A stretch of 64,000 bases of DNA from Enchytraeus crypticus (taxonomy: Eukaryota; Annelida; Clitellata; Enchytraeida; Enchytraeidae). Shown piece by piece: positions 35,982-47,057 of the stretch. Every line of letters begins with the position of its first letter. The first letter of the stretch is position 1. The notes below the pieces were generated by a model, which saw only the letters and a list, made by a program, of their open reading frames with translations, did not search any database and was not told the origin of the DNA. The stretch lies in assembly GCA_905160935.1 (NCBI GenBank), contig CAJHZI010000641.1, positions 1-64,000 on the forward strand. The letters are read 5' to 3'. A program made the position numbers and the translations under genes.

Positions 35982-36264
35982 TACAGTGGCGAATCCAGGG
36001 GTGGGGGCAGGGGGCCCGGGCCCCCCATTAGGCCCGACGATAAAAAATGTAAACTATATTTTCATTGTTTCTATGCAATTTCTTGGTGTAAATATGTTTT
36101 AAGGGCGTTAGGGTGGCTGGGGGGGGGGGTACAATAGGGAACTCGAACAGTCCGACTACCTGGAATTTTTTAAATATGGACCCCACTAGGGGCCCATATA
36201 ACGGAAGGGGGGCCCGAGAAATGTTGACCGTTTCACTAGCTCTCAATTTTCACTTTAGCCACTG
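35982..36264. mobile_element. Short MITE-like element, CAGTGGC termini
   Basis: Starts CAGTGGCGAATCCAGG and ends TTTAGCCACTG, giving inverted CAGTGGC ends about 280 bp apart. The segment GATAAAAAATGTAAACTATA with the following TTTTCATTGTT recurs at 59,965-60,000, so it is a dispersed repeat. hAT-like by termini; no clear target duplication. Confidence 0.5.
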
Positions 36265-36711
36265 TATAAGAGGAAAAAGGTTGTAAATAAAATATGTGAA
36301 CTCTCTCCCGGAATAGTGGTGCAAACCGCCTTGGCTGGGATCGAGGGGCTTAAGCCTCCCCCCATCTTCCGCCAAAATTAGGTCACTTTTGCAATTGGTC
36401 CAGATCCGCTGAGTTTCTTCAGAGCCTCAGAGGTGAAAAAAATTAACCTACTTTTTTCCTAAACAAATGTAGGATTTTGGGTTTTCCTCTCACTTTAGTA
36501 CGGGTATGAGGAAGGGGGGTAATATACGGGGATGTGCTCACTCTATTAGCCGAGCGCAGTATGCAGAAAAATGTTGAGCCCCCCTCCCCCTACACAGCAT
36601 TTTTTTTGGTTGCGTCACGTCCCGAAGAAGGCGGGGCATAAGCAAAAATGTGTACACTGTCCAAAAAGCATTTTCGGGCTCCCCCTTAAAAAATTCCTGG
36701 ATCGGCCCCTG
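36265..36711 (-). repeat. Interspersed GC-rich repeat, copy 1
   Basis: On the minus strand it begins CAGGGGCCGATCCAGGAAT. It is collinear with 54,664-55,180: shared GCATA-GCCCCGCC-TCTTC, GTGACGCAACCA, CCGTACTAAAGT, AAATCCTACATTTGTTT, GGTTTGCACCACT. A partial third copy of its far end is at 39,975-40,090. CAGGGGCGGATCCAGG is hAT-like. No coding frame. Confidence 0.7.
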
Positions 36712-37266
36712 TAGGCCTATACTGTGTAGGCCTATGTCTTAAAGGCAATTCGTTTCTTATCGTCTGCGACTCTGTCTCGAAATGTATTGCTAAGGTTAAT
36801 ATAGGCTATAAAAAGCTGTCATTGGGCGACTTAAAAAAGCTAGCAGTTTATTACTATGCCAATGCTCAACACTTTAAAAATAATTACAGAGAAATAATAA
36901 ACTTTAGGTTTAAACAATTGTGAGAGAAGTATATCATTCGTATAAATATTGATGTCATTTGTCAGATGTAACATGTGTGTCAAATAATGATGATATTTCT
37001 GTGTTTATTGAATCTTTCTCGAAATGCAGGCCATTGTTTTCAATTTTTCTTTTCTAAATATTATATACATGTATATCTTCTTCTTCTCCTTTCAGTGCAC
37101 GGCAAGTGGCAGGTTCAAGGTACATATTCCTATTCAAAGTATGTTTTCTCGCCTCTTAAAAGCTCTCCTAAGATCAACAAGTTAATCCCTTAACAAAGTC
37201 TATGCCTTATCCATACCTTATGCAATCTATAGCTTGTGAATGTATGGCTTCTGAGGTGGTTTCCCG
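36712..37266. other. Intronic, no gene
   Basis: Intron of gene 1. Two TAGGCCTA palindromes stand 15 bp apart at 36,712-36,735. Around 37,090 a CAGTGCACGGCAAGTGGCAGG segment resembles the RTE-like LINE terminus. Nothing else seen. Confidence 0.45.
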
Positions 37267-37382
37267 TTGCCATCCTCAAATATATATATATATTCACGGT
37301 ATATACATGTATATACGGTGCATATATACATGTACAGGTATATATACACGGTATATACATGTAGGCCTATATATATAAATAT

Positions 37383-37414
<32 letters not shown>

Positions 37415-37444
37415 TATATTTATATATTTATATTAATAATATTG

Positions 37445-37497
<53 letters not shown>

Positions 37498-37512
37498 ATA
37501 TATATATATATA
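37267..37512. repeat. (TA)n-rich microsatellite block
   Basis: Several TA runs with ACATGTA and CACGGTATATACATGTA spacers; the mariner remnant is inserted at its right end. Confidence 0.9.
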
Positions 37513-38150
37513 CACTGTGAGTCAAAAAAAACATGTGCGCACTCGCGTACTCTCTCGCCCATACCTTAGGTATTATTGAACCGATGTTTTAACTACTTTT
37601 ATAGGTAAAATCAGGATAACATTAGCTATAATATAACGTTAAGTGACTCTGTTAATTATTATTTTTGCGTTGAAGCAGTGCTTGAAAATATGCGCGACTG
37701 AAAATATTCAGTATAAGCAAATCAATCGGTACAGAATGTACAGAATGCTCAGTTCTTATGCTCTTCGGTCGTCCACTGCCCTTCTTTCTATCGATGCTCC
37801 CAGTCCGGCGTAGTTTCTTTAATAAGCAATCTAGCCCTCCCAGAGTCCCAGATTTTTTTGTTGGAAATTCGGCAATCAACGGATGTGCGCCATAACTCTT
37901 TAAGAGGTACAAGTTTTTTATCAGCAATTTATCTTCATTAGTAAACATCATTTTTCAACTTCAACAAAAACAGACTATGTTTGTAAAATCGTTACTGTTT
38001 AAATTAAACCGAAAGTGTCACAAAAACTAGATTTAAGATCACTACTTTTCTTCTTTATAATTCTGAAAATATTTTCAAAATCGGTTCACATGTGTCAAAG
38101 TTGTGGAAGAAATACTGTACTGCGCACATGTGTTTTTATGACTCACAGTG
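37513..38150 (-). mobile_element. Internally deleted mariner element, N-terminal half
   Basis: 638-bp element bounded by CACTGTGAGTCA at 37,513 and TGACTCACAGTG ending at 38,150, with TA immediately outside both ends. The next bases, ACATGTGCGCA and its complement, extend the inverted repeat. On the minus strand from 37,951 it encodes the N-terminal helix-turn-helix of a mariner-family transposase: NEDKLLIKNLYLLKSYGAHP, then LIAEFPTKKSGTLGGLDCLL, then GSIDRKKGSGRPKSIRTEHS. The catalytic DDD/E half is deleted. It is a different family from the element at 5,993. It lies inside the intron of CD225 gene 1. Confidence 0.88.
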
Positions 38151-38591
38151 TATGAGCCTATATAAATAATTGTACATGTATACATACATACATACAAATA
38201 TATATATATATATAATAAATATATATAATTAAATATATTGAACAATGAACTATTTCCAGCGATATTTGTTTGTTAAATTCGTATGATACAATAAAATCGA
38301 ATGGACTTAAAATATCAGTTTGGAAGCTGTGTTTTAAGTTATTGCTTAGTCGTCTCTTATACAACACAAAAAATGACAACCCGACTTCTAATAGGCTTGA
38401 AATTAGCTTGGCTCAACAATATGGTAGCCATTAAAGATGTAGGCCAAAATTGTTAGAAGTAGATTAAAAACAATTTTAATTATTTCCCAAATATTTCAAG
38501 GACTATGAAATATGCAAGCTGATACTATAATTTTTAGCAATACTGCTGAAATTTTAAGCTACTTAAGCAGATTATAATGATTACTACTTAC

Positions 38592-38976
38592 TTGCAAGTA
38601 TGAATGCAATAAGTCCTAATAAGGGACACAGACACAGCCAGGTTGCAATGCATGATAATACGATCTGCTTCACGAACGATTCTTTCTCACGATCTGTCGT
38701 CAATGGCTGTCCCTGCTGCTGGATGATCACAGCTACAGGTTGTTCTTGTGATTGACCAGCAAATCCTGGATCTGACTGTGGAACTCCAACGTAGCCGGAT
38801 GGCTTTGTATTCCAATAACCAACCTGTTGATCTGCAGGGTTGCCAGGCTTCTCAGAAGGATTATTTCCTGATTGAGGTTGAATTGGATAGGATTGGGAAA
38901 GAGTTGAATAAGCAGGCGGATCGGATGAATCAGCTTCGTCTAGCTTTGGATACATTGGCTGCTGAACAGAAGTCAT
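38592..38976 (-). CDS. CD225/dispanin (IFITM-like) gene 1, exon 1
   Basis: First coding exon of a two-exon gene (exon 2 at 30,649-30,797; intron 7.8 kb; 177 residues in all). The ATG at 38,976 is the first in frame. Residues 1-100 are Pro/Gln/Ser-rich, with a PPxY motif (DPPAYSTL, residues 17-24) of the kind that binds WW-domain ubiquitin ligases, and a VGYWNTKPSGYVGVPQSDPG segment shared by all copies. ESFVKQIVLSCIATWLCLCP begins the CD225 membrane segment, which continues LLGLIAFILA. The Cys residues at its start are candidate palmitoylation sites (family knowledge). The donor GTAAGT follows GCAA, splitting the domain between its hydrophobic helices as in vertebrate IFITM genes. The family acts in endosomal and other membranes, some members restricting virus fusion; the role here is not shown. 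The intron has filled with LINE, hAT-like and mariner pieces. Confidence 0.87.
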
Positions 38977-39850
38977 TCTATTACATTTACTATTACTACA
39001 GGTGTAGACTAATGAATAGGGCCTAACTGCTTAACAGTCAACCAAATGTAAAATTAGAGATTAGATGAAATCGGAAAATATAAAGATTATTACAAAAAAT
39101 TTTATGCTTCGCATAACTGAAAGGTTAACAATGTAAAGTCGAGTATAACGATTTTATGTATCGAAAACACAATAGAGACTGACGAACGCGCGATTTGAAT
39201 CCTGAACACAATGATCCGCATTCCGATACTTAAACAATAGTACAATATATATCGCTCTAGGTAACAAGCTAGCAAGTTGTGAGGGCTGAATTATCTGTCT
39301 CTGTGCTTATTTAAGGATCCTTTTTATATAACTCCTCTAATTCTCTCCTCCTAATAAACTATTTTTTTAAAAATGATTATATAAAATATTCATAGAGACT
39401 TTATGTTGTAAGTTGACAATAGCGTCTATGAACTACTCGACCTATTCAATAGAGGTCTATCAATAAAGTGCTGTCAATTATTTCCGCTGTCAGTTTAGCA
39501 AATGCGTTCTACTTTTATAATTCCAATACAAGATTAATATTCCCTTGCATAGCATATATAATTATGCTTGTAATAATTATGAATTTTGAGGCATAAAATT
39601 ATAATAAAATCGGCTTAATACTGCAATCCGCTTGTGAATGTATTTTTTATTACCAATACCTGTATCATCAGGGTACATGAATTCCCAGGCACAGTGCGCA
39701 GTTTATTATTCAGCCAAGTATAAATTGTTGCAACGTGAGAAATAAAATAAGCCTGCGTAATAATACATTTGCAGACATTCGCCTTTAGGCTCTGCGGCAA
39801 CGTAGGCATATAGCCTATATTACATAATATAGTACCCACCTGAAGACTAA
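38977..39850. promoter_or_regulatory. Upstream region of gene 1, duplicated at gene 2
   Basis: The distal part, 39,600-39,810, aligns with 57,530-57,700 upstream of gene 2. Anchors are TGCGCA followed by TATTCA-CCA and TATAAATTG, then CATTTxTTGCAG and CTTTxGGCTCT. The spacing to the ATG is similar (about 870 and 880 bp). It therefore probably holds the 5' UTR and promoter of the duplicated unit. No TATA box or known operator can be assigned. Confidence 0.45.
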
Positions 39851-39974
39851 ATAACGTTGTCTGCTATCAGATTTAGCTATAGGCCTATATAGGCCAATAG
39901 GCTACTTCGTAGTTACAGTAGAGTGAACCCAGGGGAAATATGTTCACATTGCTCTCATTTTTCTGACGTGCGTT

Positions 39975-40090
39975 CCCTGCTAAGGGCCCATATACGGAAC
40001 CAGGTGGCATGTAAATAAATCAGAAGGGACCCGAAAATTTCAGACCGTTCCCCTAGCTCTCAATTCCCACTTTAACCACTGTTCGTGTAT
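39975..40090 (-). repeat. Fragment of the GC-rich interspersed repeat
   Basis: Matches 36,180-36,275: CTAAGGGCCCATATACGG, CAGACCGTTCCCCTAGCTC, TCAATTCCCACTTTAACCAC. Confidence 0.6.
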
Positions 40091-40624
40091 AGGGGCCTAC
40101 TATTATATTGTGTCAATTAAAATTCTTTAACAGCTGTAAATTAGAACATAGAATAAATTTACATAAGCCCTACTCCATGTTTTGTCAGTGCCCTGAAACA
40201 ATTTCAGCCGTAAGCTGCATATCTCGTAAGAAGTAGGCTATTAGCCTACGTAAGTAATGAAAAAGAAATAATCTCGGAAGCCCTATAGTCCTATATATGC
40301 GCATCTAAAACCTGATTTAAGCTGTGGATTTCGAATGCTTTTTGAAAAAAATAACTTGTTAATCAATAAAGTGTTTTTAAGGTGAAGTGGGGACTTTCAG
40401 TAGAAATATTATCATCTCAGAGTGCCGTTGGGCCAAACATTAATTAAGGAGAGAGCATTTTGTATTAGAATTCATAATAGAATTCATATTTTGTTTAGCA
40501 AAGTAAAGTTAAGATATAAATAAAAAATAAAAAAAAAAGTATTTTAGTAGCATGAGAGCAGGTAGCTGAGAGCTGCTTTCATTTACTGTAGCCTATCCTA
40601 TATAGGCTTTTATATAATTCATCC

Positions 40625-40627
<3 letters not shown>
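40091..40627. other. No recognisable feature
   Basis: No gene or repeat supported. Confidence 0.45.
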
Positions 40628-40704
<77 letters not shown>

Positions 40705-40712
40705 ATATATAG
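40628..40712. repeat. (TA)n microsatellite
   Basis: TA run with two TATTATA interruptions, about 20 bp from the end of the TIR transposon. Confidence 0.9.
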
Positions 40713-40733
40713 TTGTGTAGAAATTTTTAAAAA

Positions 40734-43700
40734 ACCCGGACATTTAACGTGTAAAGCCACATTTATATTCGTTGGAAGCAGATTTTTGAGCTGAATTCAA
40801 ATATAAAGTTCCCCATTCGTAGCACTACTAATAAAAAAGTTTTGTCCAAAAAACGAAAATTTAACAATTTATATTTTCTCGACAGATTTTCCAAGTGTTA
40901 AAAAATTATTGTAGGACAACAAAAATTAGCAAATTAAATATTAATCGTGTGTCTGCAACAAATAAAGATAAAGCCAAAAACTAAAGCCAAATTTAATGCC
41001 AGTTTCCTGCTGGATAGCACATCAGTGACCAGAAGAGTATGGAAGCCTCTCATAATACAGATGATATTAAGATTATATGTGCTTTGATGCTTGCTCCATG
41101 AACAGTGGCACAATTAGCCCGAGTCCCAGCCCAACTTAGGTTACTTGCAATTCATCCAGATCTGCAGTTTTCGGTGGGGACAGGGAAGGGATAGGGAATG
41201 GGCTGGTTATGTGAAGGGAAAGTTTAATTATGACACCGGCAGAACAAAGCAGCGTTTTCAGTAGTTTCATTACAAATGGTTTAATAACCATAATTAGACC
41301 ATTTATAATAATTTAATTTAATAATTTTTAGATTTTTTAATTATTTATAATTGGATTGATATGACTTGATATGTTAATGAAAATACAAAAAATAATTCAA
41401 AAAAGAAATATAAAAAAGTAAATACCTCAGGATATACCTCAACTATATTCATTCTAAGATACTCTGAAAGTCCACCAGTTTTTTCACAAATTACAAAAAT
41501 GTTCTCCTTTGGGGAGGGGTGTATTAGCCCCTTCCTGTGCCCCCCTTCACCCCCTACTTTATGCCTATCAGTGCAAAAATGACCCTCCTTGCATACAAAT
41601 TTCTTTTCTGCCTATGCCCCTGACTGTTGTATTGGCATTGTTGGAGATAAGCTAGTGGGATACTGGATTTGTTACTAAGCTAGTAGGTTTAGTGTGGCCC
41701 CAGTTCAGGGGCCGAAGGCAGTAGTGAAAAAATTTGAGCCCCCTAGAATTTTTTTGGTTGAACTACTGTCCATGACATGTAGAAGCGTAGAGTATAAGCA
41801 AATCTCATCAGATGGATTAAAGTCTATAAGTGATAAAATCGTTTTGATAGAGTGATTGTTATATTTACACAGCCAGTTCATATGCCAAACCAAAACCAAA
41901 TTCACAATTGATGGCAATGTGCTTGGAAAAAGTAGCTGGCACAATGGTTTAAATGTCATGGTGGTCACAACATACATAGGCGTGTGGAAGATTGGAACAA
42001 TGGGTATGGCTTTATTTCTAATTAATTTATGGGCCTTAAGGTGTCTCAAATTATGTGCCAGTGCCATGAAATTATCTTGCTCAGTATTAACGACTAGCAC
42101 AGTGGAAGCGACCATAACGCCCATACCATGAAAAGTACCCATGCCATCCAATGTAGTACCATTATGGTTTGCATTGTCTGCAACCCATTGTGTAATACCT
42201 CAGGATATGGGTGAATATTCTTATCAGAAGGATTTAAAGCTACAGTGGCCTGTTTGAATCATGTAATTTCGTCATATGACACAGATATATAAACGTGCCA
42301 GCTTCTCAATTAATGGTTTGGATCCTATCAAGTGATCAACTGATACACCTAAACCGAGAAGCAACAGTACAATAATTGAGTGTGACCATGCAGCTTGAAT
42401 GATACTCTGTCCATTGCTATTTTGCTTAATGGTTGATGGTGCTAATGATCTGAGAAGCTGATGCAGAAGTGGAGGAATGTAGTTCCTGTGCTCAATAGAT
42501 AGATACTGGCAGATAAGTATTCATGTCATACTCTCATTCTCTTATCTAATTTGCAATCAATTTAGCTGCCACTGTTCTGATTCTTTTACCCTCATCTGTC
42601 ATATCATCTTTCCTCACCATGTGCCACTTCTCACTAATTAAGTATAAACACAAATTGTGGAAACAAATCACATTTCTTTGTCCAGATATTTCAGCAAACA
42701 GTATGTTATCATCATAGCACTCGACAAGCTTTCGCTTCAGATGTTTTGCAGAATAGGCATTGCCATCTGTAGTTGTACCTTGCATCTCTCAACTACATCT
42801 TGTATTGCATATAGCTCTCATTCACAGTTCCCTCTCAACCACTCGCAAGTCTTTAAAAATGCTGATTGATAATCTTCACTTAATCTAGGCCAGTGTATAG
42901 TCCCCGCACCAGCACCTTCCTTAGCCCTGCTGCTGACAAATTTCAAATAACAAAGACTATGATATATAGCTTCTTCTGTCGCTAAATCACAACACATTTC
43001 CATTCGTCCCATGACTTCAAATCCCCAAGTATAATTCCTTCTTTGGTAATGCTCTTGAACAGTGCTTTGCAGTTCTACTGACACTGCTGTAACAACTCCT
43101 TTTGATCTTCGATCTGATAATTCAGAGCAAACAAAAACATTGTGCAGTTCCATTAAACATTTCCATAAATGAACAAAGTTTTTCCTTTAGAATGACTTCT
43201 TGTATTCTGTTGCAGTAGCTGAAGTTCTTTTTATATTACAGTATGGCTTTCTACAACAATTGTGCACTACAACTGGCTGATCACAAGACATTAGATGATG
43301 CATGAGTTCAATATCTTGTGTGAATGAGCACTTTCTAATGGTGTATCAAACCCCTGATATCGTATAACAGTCAGATGTTCATCAACATCAGTTGTATATA
43401 AAGCGCAAAAAAAGAAATTGATTTTCCGGAAATTGTTTCTCTAGCAAATCTTAAGCCATCTCTCAAGAGCTTTAATTGGCTGATTTTTAATGCCTGGATA
43501 ACTGTAACTATTTTTATTAATACCCAAATTATAATATAAGAATTTGTTAATAAAAACTATTCAATAGCTAAAATTAACGAAACACAGTTCGAAATTAATT
43601 ATAAGTTTTATTACTTATATCCCATTACACGATTCAATTAACTTAGTTACACCGTGTAAGCAAGAAATAAATTGCAATTAATTTCTAATTTGAAAAAAAT

Positions 43701-43916
43701 TTACAGAAAAATCTTTCTACATCGCTCAAAAATAAACAAACATGACGTTGTTTTTATGCTTATTTATAGTCAATATTCATCAACAAAATCAGTCATGTTA
43801 AAATTGATATAACTTTTTCCCCGAGGTCCTAGAAACGGGGAACTTTCCATACGAGTAGTCCTTAGCATTCCCTACAACTGGGCAAAAATTCAGCTTTACA
43901 CATTAAATGTCCCGGT
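40734..43916 (-). mobile_element. 3.2-kb TIR DNA transposon with an HGMG-type protein gene
   Basis: The ends form a 24-bp inverted repeat matching at 22 positions: 40,734-40,757 contains ACCCGGACATTTAA then CGTGTAAAGC; 43,916-43,893 on the other strand reads ACCGGGACATTTAA then TGTGTAAAGC. A further match, AAAGTTCCCC, lies about 50-75 bp inside each end. The cargo is the decayed minus-strand gene at 41,705-43,430. Inside are also a SINE-B-like scrap (about 40,985-41,030) and a segment at 41,117-41,290 shared with 32,098-32,280. I see no clean target duplication and no recognisable DDE triad, so the superfamily is open. The link between these termini and this protein rests on one copy. Confidence 0.65.
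41705..43430 (-). pseudogene. Decayed 'TLDG-GTFHGMG' transposon-associated protein
   Basis: Read on the minus strand in several frames. First, Cys/His-containing start near 43,320-43,210 (MSCDQPVVVHNCCRKPYC). Second, 43,153-42,818 (TWGFEVMGRMEMCCDLATEE, TIHWPRLSEDYQSAFLKTCE). Third, 42,785-42,546 (KRKLVECYDDNILFAEISGQ, RNVICFHNLCLYL). Fourth, about 42,420-42,260 (SIIQAAWSHSIIVLLLLGLG). Fifth, 42,210-41,705 (QWVADNANHNGTTLDGMGTF, HGMGVMVAS). The ADN-x-HN-x-x-TLDG-x-GTFHGMG signature recurs in large, many-copy uncharacterised proteins of marine invertebrates and fishes, by my recollection; the biochemical function is unknown to me. At least four stops or shifts show it is dead. The Cys/His cluster may be a zinc-binding start. 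Confidence 0.6.
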
Positions 43917-44046
43917 ATCAATAAAATACGATTTTATCTACCCAACTAATATATTTGTGTATAACGCATATATGCATATGTATGTAACCTATGTATGCGG
44001 GTGTGCATACATATGCATGTATGTACATGTATATAACACAAACATA
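43917..44046. other. No gene; ATACATATGCATGTATG low complexity
   Basis: Short purine/pyrimidine-alternating stretch before the 5S-derived SINE. Confidence 0.5.
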
Positions 44047-44325
44047 ACGTCACACTGGGCCAGGAAGCATCGATGCTTGTTTAAGGCCCATTTCCTCCTT
44101 CCTCTCAATGGTTATTAGTAATAGTTGCCTTTGGGTGTCGCATCAGTTGCAGCCGGCGCGGATTTAAGAATAACCTTCTATCATCCTGGGTTTTTTCCTT
44201 CAAAGCTGTCAACACTCGGTCTTCTAATGTGGTCACCCACAAAGTACTACCCGAGCCTAGGCAAATGTACCTTAACTTCGATTATTGACGCGCAACTACA
44301 CCAAGTGTGCTAAATCCCGCCGATA
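44047..44325 (-). mobile_element. 5S rRNA-derived SINE (SINE3-type), copy 2
   Basis: Diverged second copy of the element at 12,641-12,926, collinear over its whole length: CACTGGGCCAGGAAGCA, then TTTCCTCCTTCCTCT, then GCAGCCGGCGCGGAT, then CAACACTCGGTCTTC, then GGTCACCCACAAAGTACTA, then GTGCTAAATCCCGCCG. The part resembling 5S rRNA is 44,205-44,284 on the minus strand. Confidence 0.75.
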
Positions 44326-45064
44326 GGCTATGTGTGAATATTATAAGTGTATATATTCAGAAATATGTGTGAATATATGTGTGTATATTCATATACGTGT
44401 GTATGTGTACATGTTTATGTATATACATGTATATAAATATAACTATTCTGAATTGTAGGCCTATCATTAGAAATTTATAATTGTTTAGCGTCTGTGTCTG
44501 ATTTGACTTCATTTGACATTAGTGGACCCCGTTGGTCCGGGAAAATATTTTTTCCCGCTTGATTACAAGTAGTATGTAAAATATTTTAATTTGCCTTACT
44601 GGGTGTTAAAGACAAATTCTTATTGATTCAGAATTGTTAATTGTATATTCAAATATACTTTATAAAGTGTTCATTTAAAACTTAAATTATTTTGAGAGTA
44701 AAACTTAAAGTGAGGTAGGAATAAAAGGTTACTAGAAGCCGCACCTTTACTCAGCTCAGCCTGTTTAAAAGATTTATTTCTCACCTGTACTGTCATAGTT
44801 TGACAGTGCAATTATGCCAACATTAAATTTTGTATTTAAGTGGTTTTATCGAAATTTAAAATTCAAAATTTTGCCAATAATTACATATAGTATAACATAA
44901 CAAAACAACAACAAGAGTGCCGCTGTCATCCACTATTTTTATATATTTATTTGTTATGAATTACTTAACTAACTCATTAAGTTATTAACTTAATAATTAT
45001 TTAATTAATAAATGGATAAATTAATTGATGAATGAATGAATGAATTAGTTATTCGAATCTCCCC
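44326..45064. other. No recognisable feature
   Basis: AT-rich; GTGTATATATTC low complexity near 44,340-44,440, a TAAT/AATGAATG run at 44,960-45,045. No gene. Confidence 0.5.
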
Positions 45065-45790
45065 TTAGATTGCAGTTATTACGACACTTCGGGTGAGAGT
45101 TATTGGGTTCTCTAATCCTTTGTCGGTTTTAGGAGTTATAAAATGAAGTCTTGGTTTCGAGTTTTGCAACTCTTCAGGATTCGGCTGTATGAACCGGGAA
45201 GCCGCAAGGATCTCTTGCTCATACAGTCTCTTGTTCTCTAAATTTGACTCTCTGAACTTGTACGACAAGATATTGATATAATTTTTCCGATTGAAAAGAA
45301 GACTAATCCGTTGACACTTTTAATAGTTTTTTGTAAGTTTTTAGACATGATGTTTGATGGTTAAGTGCTCATCAATCTCCACACCGAGGAATTTAGTATA
45401 CAATTAACTCTTACATTTTGGTTGTGCTCCATAAATATTATAAGATTGTTATCATCTATAGGCCTATTCGAAGCATCCTTGGAAGACGAAAAAACACAAC
45501 ATAGACTGATTTAGAAGTACTACCTACTAATATTTAAACGATAATTATTTCGAAGCCATTTACAAATTTTCTTACTGGCAGAATTAGCATACGACAATAT
45601 AATTAATGATGTAAGTTATTTCCCTTAATACAAATATTTGAATCATTTGCAATTAGTTTAGACGAAATATCGGGTTAAGCGGAATGAATGTCATCAACAT
45701 AAAGTAGGAAAATGTATGCTCCAATATAGAGCAGTGAAACTCCAATTATGACAGGTGAATATTGCAGTCTATTTGAAAGGAACGAGGCTA
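45065..45790 (-). mobile_element. Jockey/CR1-group LINE RT fragment, decayed
   Basis: On the minus strand, 45,750-45,600 reads GAYIFLLYVDDIHSA and, after a stop, KLIANDSNIC, a corrupted form of the RT segment G-LLF-LY-ND-P then KLFADDTNLF. About 45,400-45,290 reads KFLGVEIDEHLTIKHHV, the post-palm KFLGV-ID--L-W--HI motif. The frame 45,268-45,065 (SYKFRESNLENKRLYEQEIL, PKTDKGLENPITLTRSVV) lies just downstream in the same orientation; its origin is unclear. The catalytic YADD is destroyed. Confidence 0.65.
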
Positions 45791-46740
45791 GCCTTCTGAG
45801 CGGAAGTTCTCTTATACCATACATTTCTTGACGGCTTTATAGAGATACGCTGAAAACATTAAACTGACGTCTTCATAGTGATACAATGATAGATTCATAT
45901 TGATGCCCTTATAGCTTCATAGTGATACCCTGGTAGCTTAAGAGTGATACGCTAATACACAGTGCTACTTTGAGAGCTTCAGGCTATAAAGTAATATCTT
46001 CATAGTAACACCGTGATAGCATCACAGTGATACCCAGATAGCTTCACAGTAATACCATGATTCATAGTGATACCCTGGTAGCTTAAGAATGATACGCTGA
46101 TAGCTTCACAGTGCTACTTTGAGATATTCAGACTGATAAACTGATAGCTTCATAGTAACACCATGATTCATAGTGATACTATGACAGCTTCTAAGTGATA
46201 TCGTAATAGCTTCAATGTGGTGCCTTGGTAGCTTCACAATTATCACTGACAGCTTCGGAGTGAAATCCTGACAACCTTATAGTAATACCCTGAGAGTTTC
46301 AAAGTAGCAACCTGATAGCTTCATAGGGTAACAAGATAGCTTCATGGTGATACCCTTATAGCTTCATAGTGGTATCCTGATGACTGCATAGAGGGGTGAT
46401 ACAATGCTAGCTTCATGATGATACCCTGATAGCTTTATAGTGATACCCTGATAGTGATATGGTGGTATCGGGTGATATGATCGATGACGGATGTTATAGA
46501 GTTATAGGGTAACATCTGCTTTGATAGTATAGAGTGATGAAATATCTAATAGCAGACTGTGATTCTTTGACTTTAGATATTGAAATATACGGTGACAAAT
46601 GGCATTGAGTTATACTGTAATTGTGTGGAATAATATGCTATGGTGACTTATGTCATGGTGCGGTAATGTGTCTTCTGGAATAGAGAAATCGATTCATTGT
46701 ACTTAGAGCGCTTATGTGACTTAGGGTATAGAAAGATACC

Positions 46741-47057
46741 CACCGGTATCTACAGTAGCAGCACCCACAATCTGGAACTCTTTACTCTTTACCTGCTAAT
46801 ATTCGCTCTAGTTCTTCCTTTCAACATTCTCTGGCAAGCTTAAGACTTACCTTTTCCCGCCGTAGATATAATCAATCTACCCTGATCATTTTTTAATCAC
46901 CGGACTGGCTTTCGTTTAGGATCTTACTTCTCCTCAGCACATTTCTTTTGCAGATTGGTCTGGGTGAATTGATCTGTAGTGATGTGTTCTGTTAGGGACG
47001 TCCCTGACATCATCCCTGGATGAAGAAACGGACGTTAAACCTTTATTATTATTATAC
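46741..47057 (+). mobile_element. L2/CR1-like LINE 3' end inside the satellite
   Basis: Starts in the RT C-terminus (VAAPTIWNSL) and continues through CACCGGACTGGC, GATTGGTCTGGGTGAATTGA, GGGACGTCCCTGACATCATC and ACGGACGTTAAACCTT to a (TTA)n tail. Same family as 4,040-5,064. It interrupts the satellite, so it is younger than the array. Confidence 0.85.

Noticed and set aside
38748..39026. Plus-strand 92-codon frame, Gln/Leu-rich
   Set aside because: Antisense shadow of CD225 exon 1, arising from its Pro/Gln-rich codons.
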